DNA from: Chloroflexus sp.
Lineage (GTDB): Bacteria > Chloroflexota > Chloroflexia > Chloroflexales > Chloroflexaceae
Assembly: GCA_025057175.1 (NCBI GenBank)
Contig: JANWYE010000008.1
Location: forward strand, 1 to 39,760
Direction of reading: 5' to 3'
Length of the DNA: 39,760 nt
Position numbers and translations under genes: made by a program. Below are positions 1 to 7,994 of the stretch, in pieces (positions within the stretch are counted from its first letter, which is position 1; each line of letters opens with the position of its first letter). The notes below the pieces were generated by a model. It was given only the letters and a program-made list of their open reading frames with translations, was not told the DNA's origin and did not search any database.

Positions 1-75
1 CTTGCAATAGCACGCGAATGGCAGTGGCGGCAACAACAAAAAGCTAGAAAGCGTCACTACCAGTGGGCCGAGTAG
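1..75 (+). CDS. Possible C-terminal tail of a gene entering from the left
   Basis: Frame 1 is open from the first base to a TAG at 73-75 and reads a basic, aromatic-rich tail (AREWQWRQQQKARKRHYQWA then E and stop). The other two forward frames close sooner. With only 24 codons there is no way to name a product, and chance openness is possible. If real, its plus orientation means it converges on the minus-strand transporter operon, so that operon would end at 164. Confidence 0.25.
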   Translation, partial: LAIAREWQWRQQQKARKRHYQWAE

Positions 76-163
76 AGTGACCGGCGTTTTGCGTAATACA
101 TTTTTTCAACTATCGGCAAACTACGGCAAGGAATAGCATATCGCAACGGGCTGGGTTCACCTA

Positions 164-646
164 TCAACGACGGCCAAGGTGCGCCAGTAAACTGAGTGGC
201 AACGCTTCTGGCCAGCGCCGTGGGAATGTAACCGGACGGGAAAGAGATGGCGGCACATCCGGCGCGTCACCGGTGACAGGTAATGAAGCGTCTGCCGTTT
301 CCGTATCGGTAATGAGTGAGGCTGCCGGCTCGACGCTGCCAAGGGTAAACGTGGTAGGCGGCGGCGCAGCCACGGCTGCCGCTGGCAGCGCTTTTGCCAG
401 CGCCTGTTCGGCAGTCGCGATAGCGCCATCGGCCCGCGCCGCCGCCCGCACTGCACTGCGAATTGCCTGCGCCACCGCTTCAGCGGCTGCTTCATCGGTG
501 GCGTCGCGGGCAAGTTCGGCGGCTCGCGCCGTCGCCCAACGCAATAGGCTACCGGCTTGCTCGTCGGTTAGGCCGGACATTAGCCGTTCATCCTCTTGAA
601 TGGCCTCAACCGCTAATTGTTGCAGCGGAGTCAGGTGATGAGTCAT
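164..646 (-). CDS. Small helical hypothetical protein
   Basis: A 160-residue protein whose first half (about residues 1-95) is Ala/Glu/Arg-rich and strongly helical, and whose second half is Pro/Thr/Ala-rich and probably disordered. There is no signal peptide, membrane segment or recognisable motif. The ATG at 646 is chosen because an upstream extension would run towards the end of the permease gene and has composition unlike the rest; a weak GGAAC lies before it. It is the last gene of the minus-strand ABC operon, 89 bases after the second permease, so it may be cotranscribed, but nothing in it suggests a transport role. Function unknown. Confidence 0.6.
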   Translation of the reverse strand: MTHHLTPLQQLAVEAIQEDERLMSGLTDEQAGSLLRWATARAAELARDATDEAAAEAVAQAIRSAVRAAARADGAIATAEQALAKALPAAAVAAPPPTTFTLGSVEPAASLITDTETADASLPVTGDAPDVPPSLSRPVTFPRRWPEALPLSLLAHLGRR

Positions 647-735
647 AGCTGGGTTCCAATCACAAACACACCACGCTAGTAGGCCGCGCTGCCGCACGGC
701 TCTACCGGACGGCCCTCCATCGCCATGATTGTACA

Positions 736-1764
736 TCACAACCGCGATCGTGGATCGAGCGCATCGCGCAACCCATCACCGACGAAATTAATGCTCAGCA
801 CGGTCAGAAAGATCAACGCGCCGGGGAAGAGAGCCAGCCACGGTGCGGCTTGCAGGTATTGGCTCCCATCGGTCACCAAACGGCCCCACGTCGGCGTGTC
901 GGGGGGGAAGCCAACGCCGAGGAACGAGAGGGTTGATTCGGTGATAATTGCGCTCCCGACTTCGAGCGTGGCTGCGACGATGATCGGGCCAATCGCATTG
1001 GGCAAGATGTGGCGAAACATAATCGCCGGCCGGCTCACGCCGAGCGCCGTCGCTGCCTCGACAAATTCCTTCTCTTTCAGCGACAGAAACGATGCGCGCA
1101 CGATCCGAGCCGTGCTCATCCAAGCTAGACAACCGATCACCGTCACTACAATCGTAAAGATACCAGCTTCCGGCGACCCCATCGCCTTAATTACCGGATC
1201 ACGAAACAGATAGACCACCAGAAGAGTTAGCGGGATCACCGGCAATGAAAGGAAGAGATCGGTAATACGCATCAAGATTTGATCAACGACCCCGCCAAAA
1301 AACCCTGCCGTTGCGCCGATAATCGTGCCAAGCGAAATGGCAATCGCCATCGCAGTCAAGCCAACCAACAGCGACACCCGCCCGCCGTAAAGCGCGCGCG
1401 CCAGTAGATCGCGGCCAAGATCATCGGTGCCAAAGGGATGAATCGCAGTAGGGCCGGAGAGGATATTCATGAAGTCGAGATGATCGATCGCGGTTTGCAG
1501 ATCAACCCGCTCTTGAATAAATGGCGACCCTATTGCCTCAAGTTGAGCCGCCAAGCGCGGAATGTAAAAGTAAGGGCCAACAAACGACACTAAGGCGAGC
1601 GTCAGCAAGACAAACATTCCCAACATTGCCAGCCGGTGCTTGCGAAACCGTCGCCACGCATCGCTCAGCAGAGTGCGTGGCTTAGCCGGCAAGCGGCTAG
1701 TCATCTGCTGCGCCCGCGCGCTCGGCGAAAGGCCAACCGCGCCATTGAGTTCTATTTCAGACAT
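736..1764 (-). CDS. Peptide/nickel-type ABC transporter permease (DppC/OppC family)
   Basis: Inner-membrane permease, 342 residues, of the oligopeptide/dipeptide/nickel uptake class; with the partner DppB-like permease it would form the translocation channel. The N-terminal cytoplasmic stretch is followed by one membrane helix, the family's usual extracytoplasmic segment (containing GTDDLGRDLLAR), and then five helices. The EAA loop that contacts the ATPase is visible as EAATALGVSRPAIMFRHILPN-like sequence, with the conserved Gly and His. The ATG at 1764 is preceded by GGAAAGGG at good spacing; a start 30 bases earlier lacks this. It lies 67 bases downstream of the other permease. No ATP-binding subunit occurs in the window. 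Substrate cannot be told from sequence. Confidence 0.93.
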   Translation of the reverse strand: MSEIELNGAVGLSPSARAQQMTSRLPAKPRTLLSDAWRRFRKHRLAMLGMFVLLTLALVSFVGPYFYIPRLAAQLEAIGSPFIQERVDLQTAIDHLDFMNILSGPTAIHPFGTDDLGRDLLARALYGGRVSLLVGLTAMAIAISLGTIIGATAGFFGGVVDQILMRITDLFLSLPVIPLTLLVVYLFRDPVIKAMGSPEAGIFTIVVTVIGCLAWMSTARIVRASFLSLKEKEFVEAATALGVSRPAIMFRHILPNAIGPIIVAATLEVGSAIITESTLSFLGVGFPPDTPTWGRLVTDGSQYLQAAPWLALFPGALIFLTVLSINFVGDGLRDALDPRSRL

Positions 1765-1831
1765 CGAGCGATACCCTTTCCGCTGACGACCCATTAGGTG
1801 GCAGAATTCTCATCAAACGCGCTTTAGAACA

Positions 1832-2791
1832 TTACGAATAACGCACCCGCGGATCGAGCACGCCGTAGAGAATATCGGCAATCAGATTAAACACCACTGT
1901 CAGGATGGCAAAAATGAAGGTTAAAGCCATCACTACCGGCGTATCAGAATTGTTGATCGAGGTAATCAACAGCGCACCCAACCCATTCACCCGGAACAGA
2001 TTTTCGGTAATGATTGCGCCAGCGAAAATAGTGGGAATGCCAAGGGCGATCAGCGTTACCACTGGGATCAAACTATTGACCAACACATGGCGCAACACGA
2101 CCATGCGGTCACTGAGACCCTTGGCCCGCGCCGTGCGCACATAATCAAGATTCAGGTTATCGAGCATTGATGAGCGCATGAATCGGGTCAGCGCCGCCGT
2201 CTGTTGCACCACCAGCACCGTCACTGGCAAGGTCATTTGGCGAACCTGCTGGGTAAATGTATCCCAGTCAACAACTTGCAAGGTAGTATTGTAAACAATC
2301 GGGAACCACTTCAGATTAATCGCAAACACCAGCATTAAGACAAGGCCGGTAAAGAAGGATGGCACTGAAAATCCAACAAAGGCAAAAAAGGTGGCAACAT
2401 TATCAAAAATCGAATATTGTTTGACGGCTGAAATGATACCAATTGGAATGGCCAACACCACCGCGATTAAATAGGCCGTCCCAACGACCGTCAACGTTTG
2501 TGGCAACCGCTGCCAGATCAGATCAATCACCGGCCCACGAGTGCCGAATGAAAAACCCCAATCGCCGCGCATCAGCGACGTCAGCCAGCGCACATACCGC
2601 ACCGGCCATGGTTGATCGAGACCAAACTGAATCCGGATTAGTTCCCGAGTCGATTCGGGAATGGCCGGATTAAGGGCAAACTGCGCCAAGGGGTCGCCGG
2701 GGGCAAGAGCCAGTACGGCAAAAATCACAAAGCTGATGATCAGGAGGGTTGGAATAGCGATCAAAATACGCCTGATAATGTATTGCAACAT
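1832..2791 (-). CDS. Peptide/nickel-type ABC transporter permease (DppB/OppB family)
   Basis: A 319-residue inner-membrane permease. It begins with the typical MLQYIIRRILIAIPTLL helix, then APGDP, and has six membrane segments. The ATPase-contacting loop reads TARAKGLSDRMVVLRHVLVN with the conserved Gly, and the C-terminus carries the family's LxGVLDPRVR ending. The ATG at 2791 is chosen over one 18 bases upstream because it gives the canonical N-terminus and has GGGGA at a suitable distance. It is the second gene of the operon; the 63-base gap after the binding-protein gene holds a strong hairpin (2813-2844). Confidence 0.94.
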   Translation of the reverse strand: MLQYIIRRILIAIPTLLIISFVIFAVLALAPGDPLAQFALNPAIPESTRELIRIQFGLDQPWPVRYVRWLTSLMRGDWGFSFGTRGPVIDLIWQRLPQTLTVVGTAYLIAVVLAIPIGIISAVKQYSIFDNVATFFAFVGFSVPSFFTGLVLMLVFAINLKWFPIVYNTTLQVVDWDTFTQQVRQMTLPVTVLVVQQTAALTRFMRSSMLDNLNLDYVRTARAKGLSDRMVVLRHVLVNSLIPVVTLIALGIPTIFAGAIITENLFRVNGLGALLITSINNSDTPVVMALTFIFAILTVVFNLIADILYGVLDPRVRYS

Positions 2792-2812
2792 AACAGATAA
2801 TCCCCACATCGC

Positions 2813-2844
2813 GGCGTCGGTGGCGGTGTGCCGCCACCGACGCC
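2813..2844 (-). promoter_or_regulatory. Intercistronic hairpin between binding-protein and permease genes
   Basis: A perfect 14-base inverted repeat, GGCGTCGGTGGCGG and its complement, around a 4-base loop. It starts 11 bases beyond the stop of the binding-protein gene and ends about 20 bases before the permease start. There is no U-tract, so a simple intrinsic terminator is less likely. In E. coli-type binding-protein operons, hairpins in this position protect the upstream mRNA from 3' decay so that more binding protein than permease is made; that role is inferred here. Confidence 0.75.
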
Positions 2845-2854
2845 ACCCCCACTC

Positions 2855-4645
2855 TTACGGCACGCGCCGCCACGTCGCAATGTTCCAAATGCTGCTGTCA
2901 AACGTATTGAAGGTCGGGCCTTCGAGGTTCTTCAGTTTAGCATTGGGTGTGCGGCGGTTGATTAGCGGGATGATCGCACCGTCATTCACCAACAGATCAT
3001 TCATCTTGATCGCCAGTTCAGCGCGGCGCGCCGGATCCAGTTCAACCTTCAACTGCTCGAAGAGCGCATCGTATTCGGGGTTGCAGTAGCGGCCATCATT
3101 GTTGCCATTCCACTGGTTAGCCGACGAAGCCCGCTCAGCGCAGGTCCAACCCTGCAAATATTGCTGCGGATCGGTCGAGGAAGGACCATTCGTGTACATT
3201 TGCAGATCGGCGTAGAACTTGTTCAGCGTGTCGGGGTTGCCCGGATCACCGCTGAAGAAGACGGCCGCGTCAATTGCCTTGACGTTGACCTGAATACCGA
3301 TCTCAGCGAGGTTAGACTTAATAATCGCCTGCGAGCTTTGACGCAGCGTGTTGATGCTGGTCTGGAAGGTGACGATCAATTTAACGCCATTCTTCTCGCG
3401 CACCGAACCGTTAAGCTTCCAACCGGCCTCTTCCAAGATGCGCTTAGCTTCCTCGACATTGCGATCGCACTTGGTGTTGGGCGAATTGACGCTCGCCGGC
3501 ACCACCAGCACGTTGCAGGTCGGCTCGCCAGTCGGGCCATAAAGCTGATCATCAATCGCCTTGCGGTCGATCGCCAGCGAAATTGCGCGCCGCACGGCCG
3601 GATCGGTCAGGAACGGATGTGGCTGATCCGGCTCGCTGCGCTTGTCGCCTAACGCCGGATCGGGGTTGGAGAAGTTCACCACGATACGCTCAACGCCGAA
3701 CGAACCACCGGCGATGGCATCACACTTGCCGCTGGCCAAAATTGGCTCAAGCACAGCCTTCGGGATCTGCAAGTTCCACGCGAAATCAACTTCGCCCGTC
3801 TCGCAGACTGCGCGCGCCGCTGAGGTCGCATCGCCGCCACCCTTGATCTCAACTTCGTCGAAGAAGACCTTGTCGGCATCGCGGAAGAAGGGGTTGCGCT
3901 CGTAGATCACCGTGTCGCCGGGGCGGAACTCGCGCAGCTTCCATGCGTTAGTGCCAATTGGCGCAAGATTCGCCGCTTGGCACTCGGCGCTGGTGCTGGC
4001 TGCCGCGCCGATGCAGTTCTCAAACTGCTTCTTTTGCAGAATCATACCCTGCGGGCCAACGAACGAGATGTACGGCGCAGCCGTCGGCTCTTTCCACGTA
4101 ATCTTGAGGGTCGTATCGTCGATCTTTTCGATATTCGCGATCGGATCGAACGACGCCTTGGTGGTACAAGCAGTCGCTGGATCGGCACAGTACTGCCACG
4201 TAAAGATCACATCATCAACCGTAAAATCGGTGCCATCCGACCACTTGAGGCCCGGCTTGATCTTCCACGTCACACTAGTGCCATCGGGCGCTACGCCGCC
4301 ATTCTCGACCGTCGGAATTTCGGCAGCAAGGAAGGGAACTAGCTCATCCTTCTCGTTGTAGCGGGCCAGCGGCTCAAGGATGACGGTTGCGCCATCGAAG
4401 TCCTTGGTACCGGTGGCTAGATGCGGGTTGAGCGTCGTCACCGCCTGCCAGTAGAGAATCGTCAACTTACCACCCTTCTGCGCAGCCGGCGGCGTAGTTG
4501 GGGCCGGTTCAGCAGTTGGCTGCGGCGCAGCAGTCGGTTGCGGCGCAGCAGTTGGTTGCGCTTGCTGCTGCGCACCGCAGGCCGCCAAAATGATTGCCGC
4601 CACTGCCATTAGGGTCATCCATGCCCAAAGCCGTTTGTGCGACAC
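2855..4645 (-). CDS. Peptide-type ABC transporter substrate-binding lipoprotein (SBP_bac_5)
   Basis: A 596-residue extracytoplasmic binding protein that would deliver peptides or a similar solute to the two permeases encoded downstream. The start is a GTG at 4645, preceded at 5 bases by GAGGAGG; this gives a short lipoprotein signal (MSHKRLW, hydrophobic core, LAAC with Cys23), and the longer ATG reading would spoil it. After Cys23 comes a low-complexity linker of PTAAPQ repeats to about residue 55, then the SBP_bac_5 domain, with the family's YNEKDELVPFLAAEIP and LKWSDGTDFTVDDVIFTW regions and AIDRKAI further on. First gene of the operon. A promoter candidate lies about 300 bases upstream. 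Confidence 0.95.
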   Translation of the reverse strand: MSHKRLWAWMTLMAVAAIILAACGAQQQAQPTAAPQPTAAPQPTAEPAPTTPPAAQKGGKLTILYWQAVTTLNPHLATGTKDFDGATVILEPLARYNEKDELVPFLAAEIPTVENGGVAPDGTSVTWKIKPGLKWSDGTDFTVDDVIFTWQYCADPATACTTKASFDPIANIEKIDDTTLKITWKEPTAAPYISFVGPQGMILQKKQFENCIGAAASTSAECQAANLAPIGTNAWKLREFRPGDTVIYERNPFFRDADKVFFDEVEIKGGGDATSAARAVCETGEVDFAWNLQIPKAVLEPILASGKCDAIAGGSFGVERIVVNFSNPDPALGDKRSEPDQPHPFLTDPAVRRAISLAIDRKAIDDQLYGPTGEPTCNVLVVPASVNSPNTKCDRNVEEAKRILEEAGWKLNGSVREKNGVKLIVTFQTSINTLRQSSQAIIKSNLAEIGIQVNVKAIDAAVFFSGDPGNPDTLNKFYADLQMYTNGPSSTDPQQYLQGWTCAERASSANQWNGNNDGRYCNPEYDALFEQLKVELDPARRAELAIKMNDLLVNDGAIIPLINRRTPNAKLKNLEGPTFNTFDSSIWNIATWRRVP

Positions 4646-4840
4646 AAGAACCTCCTCACTCCTAAAGCGAACACCCATATTGATGACCAGAGTTGGCCGC
4701 AGTCGCAATTGGCTCACACCCGATGCAACGTTGTTCAACGCCGCAGACTATCTGAGGTTTATTCCCGCACTGTTGCCAACTCGACATCCATTGGTGGCTG
4801 CGCCAACATGGCGCTTGGAAATTGAGTACACTAAAGAGAG

Positions 4841-4854
4841 CGGTTGATCAACCG
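4841..4854. promoter_or_regulatory. 14-base palindrome, candidate operator
   Basis: CGGTTGATCAACCG is a perfect palindrome, about 90 bases downstream of the predicted transcription start of the ABC operon. Its length and symmetry fit a dimeric repressor site, but no cognate regulator is next to it. Confidence 0.35.
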
Positions 4855-4891
4855 TTGATGCATCCCGCCTGCATTGCTCAGCACAACCTCG

Positions 4892-4903
4892 TGTTGCGCA
4901 ACA
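4892..4903. promoter_or_regulatory. 12-base CG-centred palindrome, LacI-type operator candidate
   Basis: TGTTGCGCAACA is a perfect palindrome centred on CG, the architecture typical of LacI/GalR-family operators. It lies roughly 40 bases downstream of the predicted start of transcription of the ABC operon. The assignment to LacI is by resemblance only. Confidence 0.4.
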
Positions 4904-4945
4904 TCTTCACCACTGGCTTATCTTGGAGACGTGCAGAATGCCTGA

Positions 4946-4974
4946 ACAGTACCACAGGCTCGGCAAATTGTCAA
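4946..4974 (-). promoter_or_regulatory. Candidate promoter for the ABC transporter operon
   Basis: On the minus strand TTGACA (4969-4974) is followed after 17 bases by TACTGT (4946-4951), with the extended element TGG directly before the -10. The perfect -35 and the TGG extension, which recurs in this window, support it; the -10 is imperfect. Confidence 0.5.
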
Positions 4975-5142
4975 GAAATTAAGTCATGTTGCGCCGGAAT
5001 GCGTTATTCTTCACGAAGTCACACAAGGCCAGCAGCAGATGAGGTGTAAACCAAAAAGCGCTTGTATCTTCATAGTGAACGAACGAGCTGTTGTATCCGT
5101 TTATTGAGTTTTTCTCATGCCAAGGCGTCTTGCTGCTCGGCG

Positions 5143-5643
5143 TTACGGGTTGATGGCAATATTACAGGCCCGCGCAATTTCGCCGATGAGCCAACGGCTG
5201 ACGAGGATTTCTTGATCGCTGCGTTGTTGGTTGGCGCGATCTAATGTGAGATGGCCGGTTTGTAGGCCGGCAGCGCTTTGGATGGAGAGAAAGGCATGAT
5301 CGGCGCCGCGCCGTTGGCGGTCAGTAATAATCGCTGCGGTTAGACCTACGCCGAGCAGTGGCCATTCACCCTCACTCAACACCTGCGCGCGCCGGTAGGC
5401 CCACGCTGCCATTGCTTGCGCTGTTTCGGCGCTGACTGCCGGCGCGCCAATGTCGCCGGTTAACGCTAATCGCGATCGCGATGAGTAGGCATCAATCGCC
5501 TCCAACACCGTCCGCGATGAGCCAGCGATGGCATGCAGCCACGCTAAGCCCAAGCTGCCGGCCCCGGCGAAGGCTAGCACTAGCCGGTGCGGCGCGGCAT
5601 GGATGGCGGCAATGCACTTGACTAGATCGGGTGGGACGATCAT
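5143..5643 (-). CDS. Stand-alone CinA C-terminal-like domain protein
   Basis: A 166-residue cytoplasmic protein, the size of one CinA_C/PncC domain (about 160 residues). Visible family signatures are IAGSSRTVLEA followed by YSS, the central GVGLTAAI strand-turn, and the GxxH/L-T strand near residue 135. PncC enzymes deamidate nicotinamide mononucleotide with a Ser in the N-terminal AESCTGG motif. Here the aligned stretch reads AFAGAGS, so the nucleophile appears to be missing and NMN deamidation is doubtful. The ATG at 5643 is preceded by AGAGGG at 6 bases; earlier starts lack this. Single gene, following the lipoprotein gene on the same strand. Chemistry unknown. Confidence 0.65.
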   Translation of the reverse strand: MIVPPDLVKCIAAIHAAPHRLVLAFAGAGSLGLAWLHAIAGSSRTVLEAIDAYSSRSRLALTGDIGAPAVSAETAQAMAAWAYRRAQVLSEGEWPLLGVGLTAAIITDRQRRGADHAFLSIQSAAGLQTGHLTLDRANQQRSDQEILVSRWLIGEIARACNIAINP

Positions 5644-5696
5644 GGTGTACCCTCTTGGCACGGTCATTGTAGCCTCGCCGCGCGCTGCTCTGTCGC

Positions 5697-5715
5697 GCGG
5701 CAGCATAGCTGCCGC
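5697..5715. repeat. GCGGCAGC hairpin, short dispersed palindrome
   Basis: GCGGCAGC and its complement surround a 3-base loop. On the minus strand it is preceded by ATGGAATGCGGCAG, which closely matches the palindrome at 29626-29654. Both are intergenic, so they look like members of one short repeat family. Confidence 0.55.
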
Positions 5716-5744
5716 ATTCCATGCGCTATCGAATACTTTGTCAA
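5716..5744 (-). promoter_or_regulatory. Possible promoter of the CinA-like gene
   Basis: On the minus strand TTGACA (5739-5744) is followed after 17 bases by TGGAAT (5716-5721). The hairpin at 5697-5715 would sit at the start of the transcript. The -35 is perfect but the -10 matches only four of six positions. Confidence 0.3.
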
Positions 5745-5759
5745 AAACTGTGCAAGATT

Positions 5760-7187
5760 TTACGGCGCGATACTACGCGCCAACAGCGCCTGCCACGTAA
5801 CACAGTCGATGCGGTCATCCGCTGGCAAACCGGCGGCGACGCGGAATGCGCGCACGGCGGCGGCAGTGGCCGGTCCGAACAGGCCGTCAATGGGGCCGGG
5901 ATTGAAGCCGAGCGCTGCTAACCGGCCTTGCGCATCAGCCACCGCCGGATCGAAACGGCGATCGGCTGCAATTTGTGGCGCCAGCGTGGTAAATAGACCG
6001 CAATCGCGCGCCGCCAAATCGGCTGCCGGAACCCATGTGAAGGCAAAACCGGCGGCAGCGGTGGTTAAGAGCGGCAGCCTAGGATCGGACGGCAGCCAGA
6101 CCAAGGTTTCACTGTTGGCAAAGCGCACCATCGCCCCCCGCCCTTGGCGCTCCCACAACACCAACGCCGGCTCGTCAAATTGCTCTGGACGCACTGGCGT
6201 GATCACGCCATCATTGCTCACCCGCACCATCTGCGGGCGGAAGGGGTATTCCCAGCTATAGTCATGTACCGAAACCAATTCGACAAATGCATAGATCACG
6301 CCATCGGCTAGCCGCTGCGGCGCCCGCACCAATGGGATCGTCGTTTCACTGCTTTCTAATACTGGGAACTCAACCCCATTCCCGGCATCAATCCGGTACA
6401 GACCAAACCGAATATCCGGGCCGGGGCCACCGCCAGCCACCGTCAGTTCGCTGCCATCAATGCTCCATAACTCCTCTTCGCAGCAACTGAATGCGCGCAC
6501 CACCATATCGCCCAGCCCAATAATCACTGCCTCGCCACCGGGAATGCCCATTTCTGGTCGCATGACCGCGTAGAGCAAGAGCTGCGCGCCGGTTGGCGAC
6601 CACGCCACCGGCAGGTAACGCCACGCCGGGTTGGTGAAATCCGGTTCTGCCGGCTCAGGGTCATCGGCGATGAGCAGGCTAGGCCTTCCAGCGCTGATGT
6701 GACTGAGGTAGACGCCACTCGGCGAATCCTCGCGACCAATGATGAAACCGGGGGCCGGTGCATCGAGATGATAGGCAATCTGCTGGCCATCGGGCGAAAT
6801 GCGTGGATGGCTGATGGCGCGCTCGTTGACCACCACGCGCCGCCCTGCTCCGTCAAGGGCAACCAATTCATTGCCGGTAAGATAAACTAGCGTGCCATTC
6901 TCGGCTACGCTCAACTCACGCACCGGCTGGAGTTCGTAGGTGATCTGCGTGAGGCGGTTGCCATCAGGTTCGAGCCGCATTACCTGATCGTTCTGGATCA
7001 GATAGACTGGGGCCGGCAGAGTGGCGGCAAGGACCACGGTTGGCGTGGCCGGCGGTAAGGTGGGGACAGCGGTTGGCAACTCTGCGATGGGTGTGGCCGT
7101 GGGTGATGGCACGGGCGTGGGTGGCGCAGTGCCGCAGGACACGAGCAGTAGTGCTGCGATCCCCCATATCAAGCAGCGTTTGTTCAC
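5760..7187 (-). CDS. Lipoprotein with propeller-like repeats and C-terminal peptidoglycan-binding domain
   Basis: A 475-residue surface protein. A GTG at 7187, with AGGAG 8 bases upstream, gives a short lipoprotein signal ending in LLLVSC; the longer reading adds a non-conserved tail. A Pro/Thr linker follows (PTPVPSPTATP). The middle (about 70-400) has repeated SPDGxQ/WSPTGAQ-type segments such as ISPDGQQIAYHL and AWSPTGAQLLLYA, as in TolB-like or WD40-like propellers. The last 65 residues form a PG_binding_1 domain: LAALGFNPGPIDGLFGPATAAAVRAFR, then W-Q-A-L-L. It is probably membrane-anchored and gripping the wall; a catalytic role is not visible. It is divergent from nth. Confidence 0.8.
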   Translation of the reverse strand: MNKRCLIWGIAALLLVSCGTAPPTPVPSPTATPIAELPTAVPTLPPATPTVVLAATLPAPVYLIQNDQVMRLEPDGNRLTQITYELQPVRELSVAENGTLVYLTGNELVALDGAGRRVVVNERAISHPRISPDGQQIAYHLDAPAPGFIIGREDSPSGVYLSHISAGRPSLLIADDPEPAEPDFTNPAWRYLPVAWSPTGAQLLLYAVMRPEMGIPGGEAVIIGLGDMVVRAFSCCEEELWSIDGSELTVAGGGPGPDIRFGLYRIDAGNGVEFPVLESSETTIPLVRAPQRLADGVIYAFVELVSVHDYSWEYPFRPQMVRVSNDGVITPVRPEQFDEPALVLWERQGRGAMVRFANSETLVWLPSDPRLPLLTTAAAGFAFTWVPAADLAARDCGLFTTLAPQIAADRRFDPAVADAQGRLAALGFNPGPIDGLFGPATAAAVRAFRVAAGLPADDRIDCVTWQALLARSIAP

Positions 7188-7329
7188 GCGAATACTCCTA
7201 GTGAGAGCGACCAGCGTCAGTGCGCAGGCGCTCCTGAAGCAGTCTTGCTCGGTGAGCAATGCGCGCATCAACTTCGAGTATCATCATACGGCACGCCGGC
7301 GTAGTTTGCCAGTAGTGACAGGAGGTTCC

Positions 7330-7992
7330 GTGACTGAAACGCAGTTCCCGATTGAGCAGGTGTTAGATACGCTGGAACGCGAACTAGCTAAGTTTACGCC
7401 CCCGCTGATCGACCAAATGGGTGAGGTCAGCCAGACACCTTTCCGCATTTTGATCGCCACTATCTTGAGTCTACGCACCAAAGACACCCTCACTGCCGTA
7501 GTCGCGCCGCGCCTGTTTGCCGCCGCTGATACGCCGGCAGCCATGCTTGAATTAGGCGAAGAGCGGATTGCCGAACTGATCTACCCGGTTGGCTTTTACC
7601 GTGTCAAAGCGCGCCAGATCGTCGCTATTTGCCGGATTTTGTTGGAGAAATACGGCGGCGAGGTGCCATCCGATCTCGAAGAGCTGCTCAAGCTGCCCGG
7701 CGTAGGCCGCAAGACGGCTAATCTCGTAGTGACAGCCGGCTTTGGGTTGCCGGGCATCTGCGTTGACATTCACGTTCACCGTATCTGCAATCGCTGGGGC
7801 TACGTGCAGACCCGCACCCCCGAAGAAACCGAGATGGCGCTGCGGGCCAAATTGCCCCAACGGTATTGGATCTCGATCAACCGGCTGTTGGTCACGCTGG
7901 GCCAAAACATTTGCCATCCCACCTCGCCACGGTGCAGCATCTGCCCGATCCGCGATGTATGCCCGCGCATTGGCGTCACACGCAGCCGGTGA
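7330..7992 (+). CDS. nth: Endonuclease III (DNA glycosylase/AP lyase)
   Basis: A 220-residue base-excision repair enzyme that removes oxidised pyrimidines and nicks at the abasic site. The helix-hairpin-helix LPGVGRKTANLV (residues 122-133) holds the catalytic Lys128, and Asp146 lies in VDIHVHR. The 4Fe-4S cluster ligands are Cys195, Cys202, Cys205 and Cys211 in the exact Cx6Cx2Cx5C spacing. The start is a GTG at 7330 with GGAGG 4 bases ahead; the upstream extension overlaps the lipoprotein gene antisense and is not real. It stands alone between a divergent lipoprotein gene and a convergent transporter gene. Confidence 0.96.
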   Translation: MTETQFPIEQVLDTLERELAKFTPPLIDQMGEVSQTPFRILIATILSLRTKDTLTAVVAPRLFAAADTPAAMLELGEERIAELIYPVGFYRVKARQIVAICRILLEKYGGEVPSDLEELLKLPGVGRKTANLVVTAGFGLPGICVDIHVHRICNRWGYVQTRTPEETEMALRAKLPQRYWISINRLLVTLGQNICHPTSPRCSICPIRDVCPRIGVTRSR

Positions 7993-7994
7993 AG

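Larger units (their letters stand above)
4646..4945 (-). other. Long untranslated leader of the ABC operon
   Basis: No convincing gene lies between 4646 and 5142. If the promoter at 4946-4974 is used, about 295 bases would be transcribed ahead of the binding-protein GTG. The leader contains two perfect palindromes (4841-4854 and 4892-4903). I see no known riboswitch architecture. The part from 4975 to 5142 holds nothing I can support. Confidence 0.4.

Noticed and set aside
273-599. Ala/Ser-rich gene on the plus strand near the left edge
   Set aside because: It is a frame shadow of the minus-strand helical protein, produced by its Ala-rich codons.
4646-4945. Riboswitch in the ABC operon leader
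   Set aside because: I could not find conserved elements or a terminator/antiterminator arrangement of any known class.
4822-5049. Small gene in the region upstream of the ABC operon
   Set aside because: Composition is not protein-like, there is no ribosome site, and the frame runs through palindromes and the predicted promoter.
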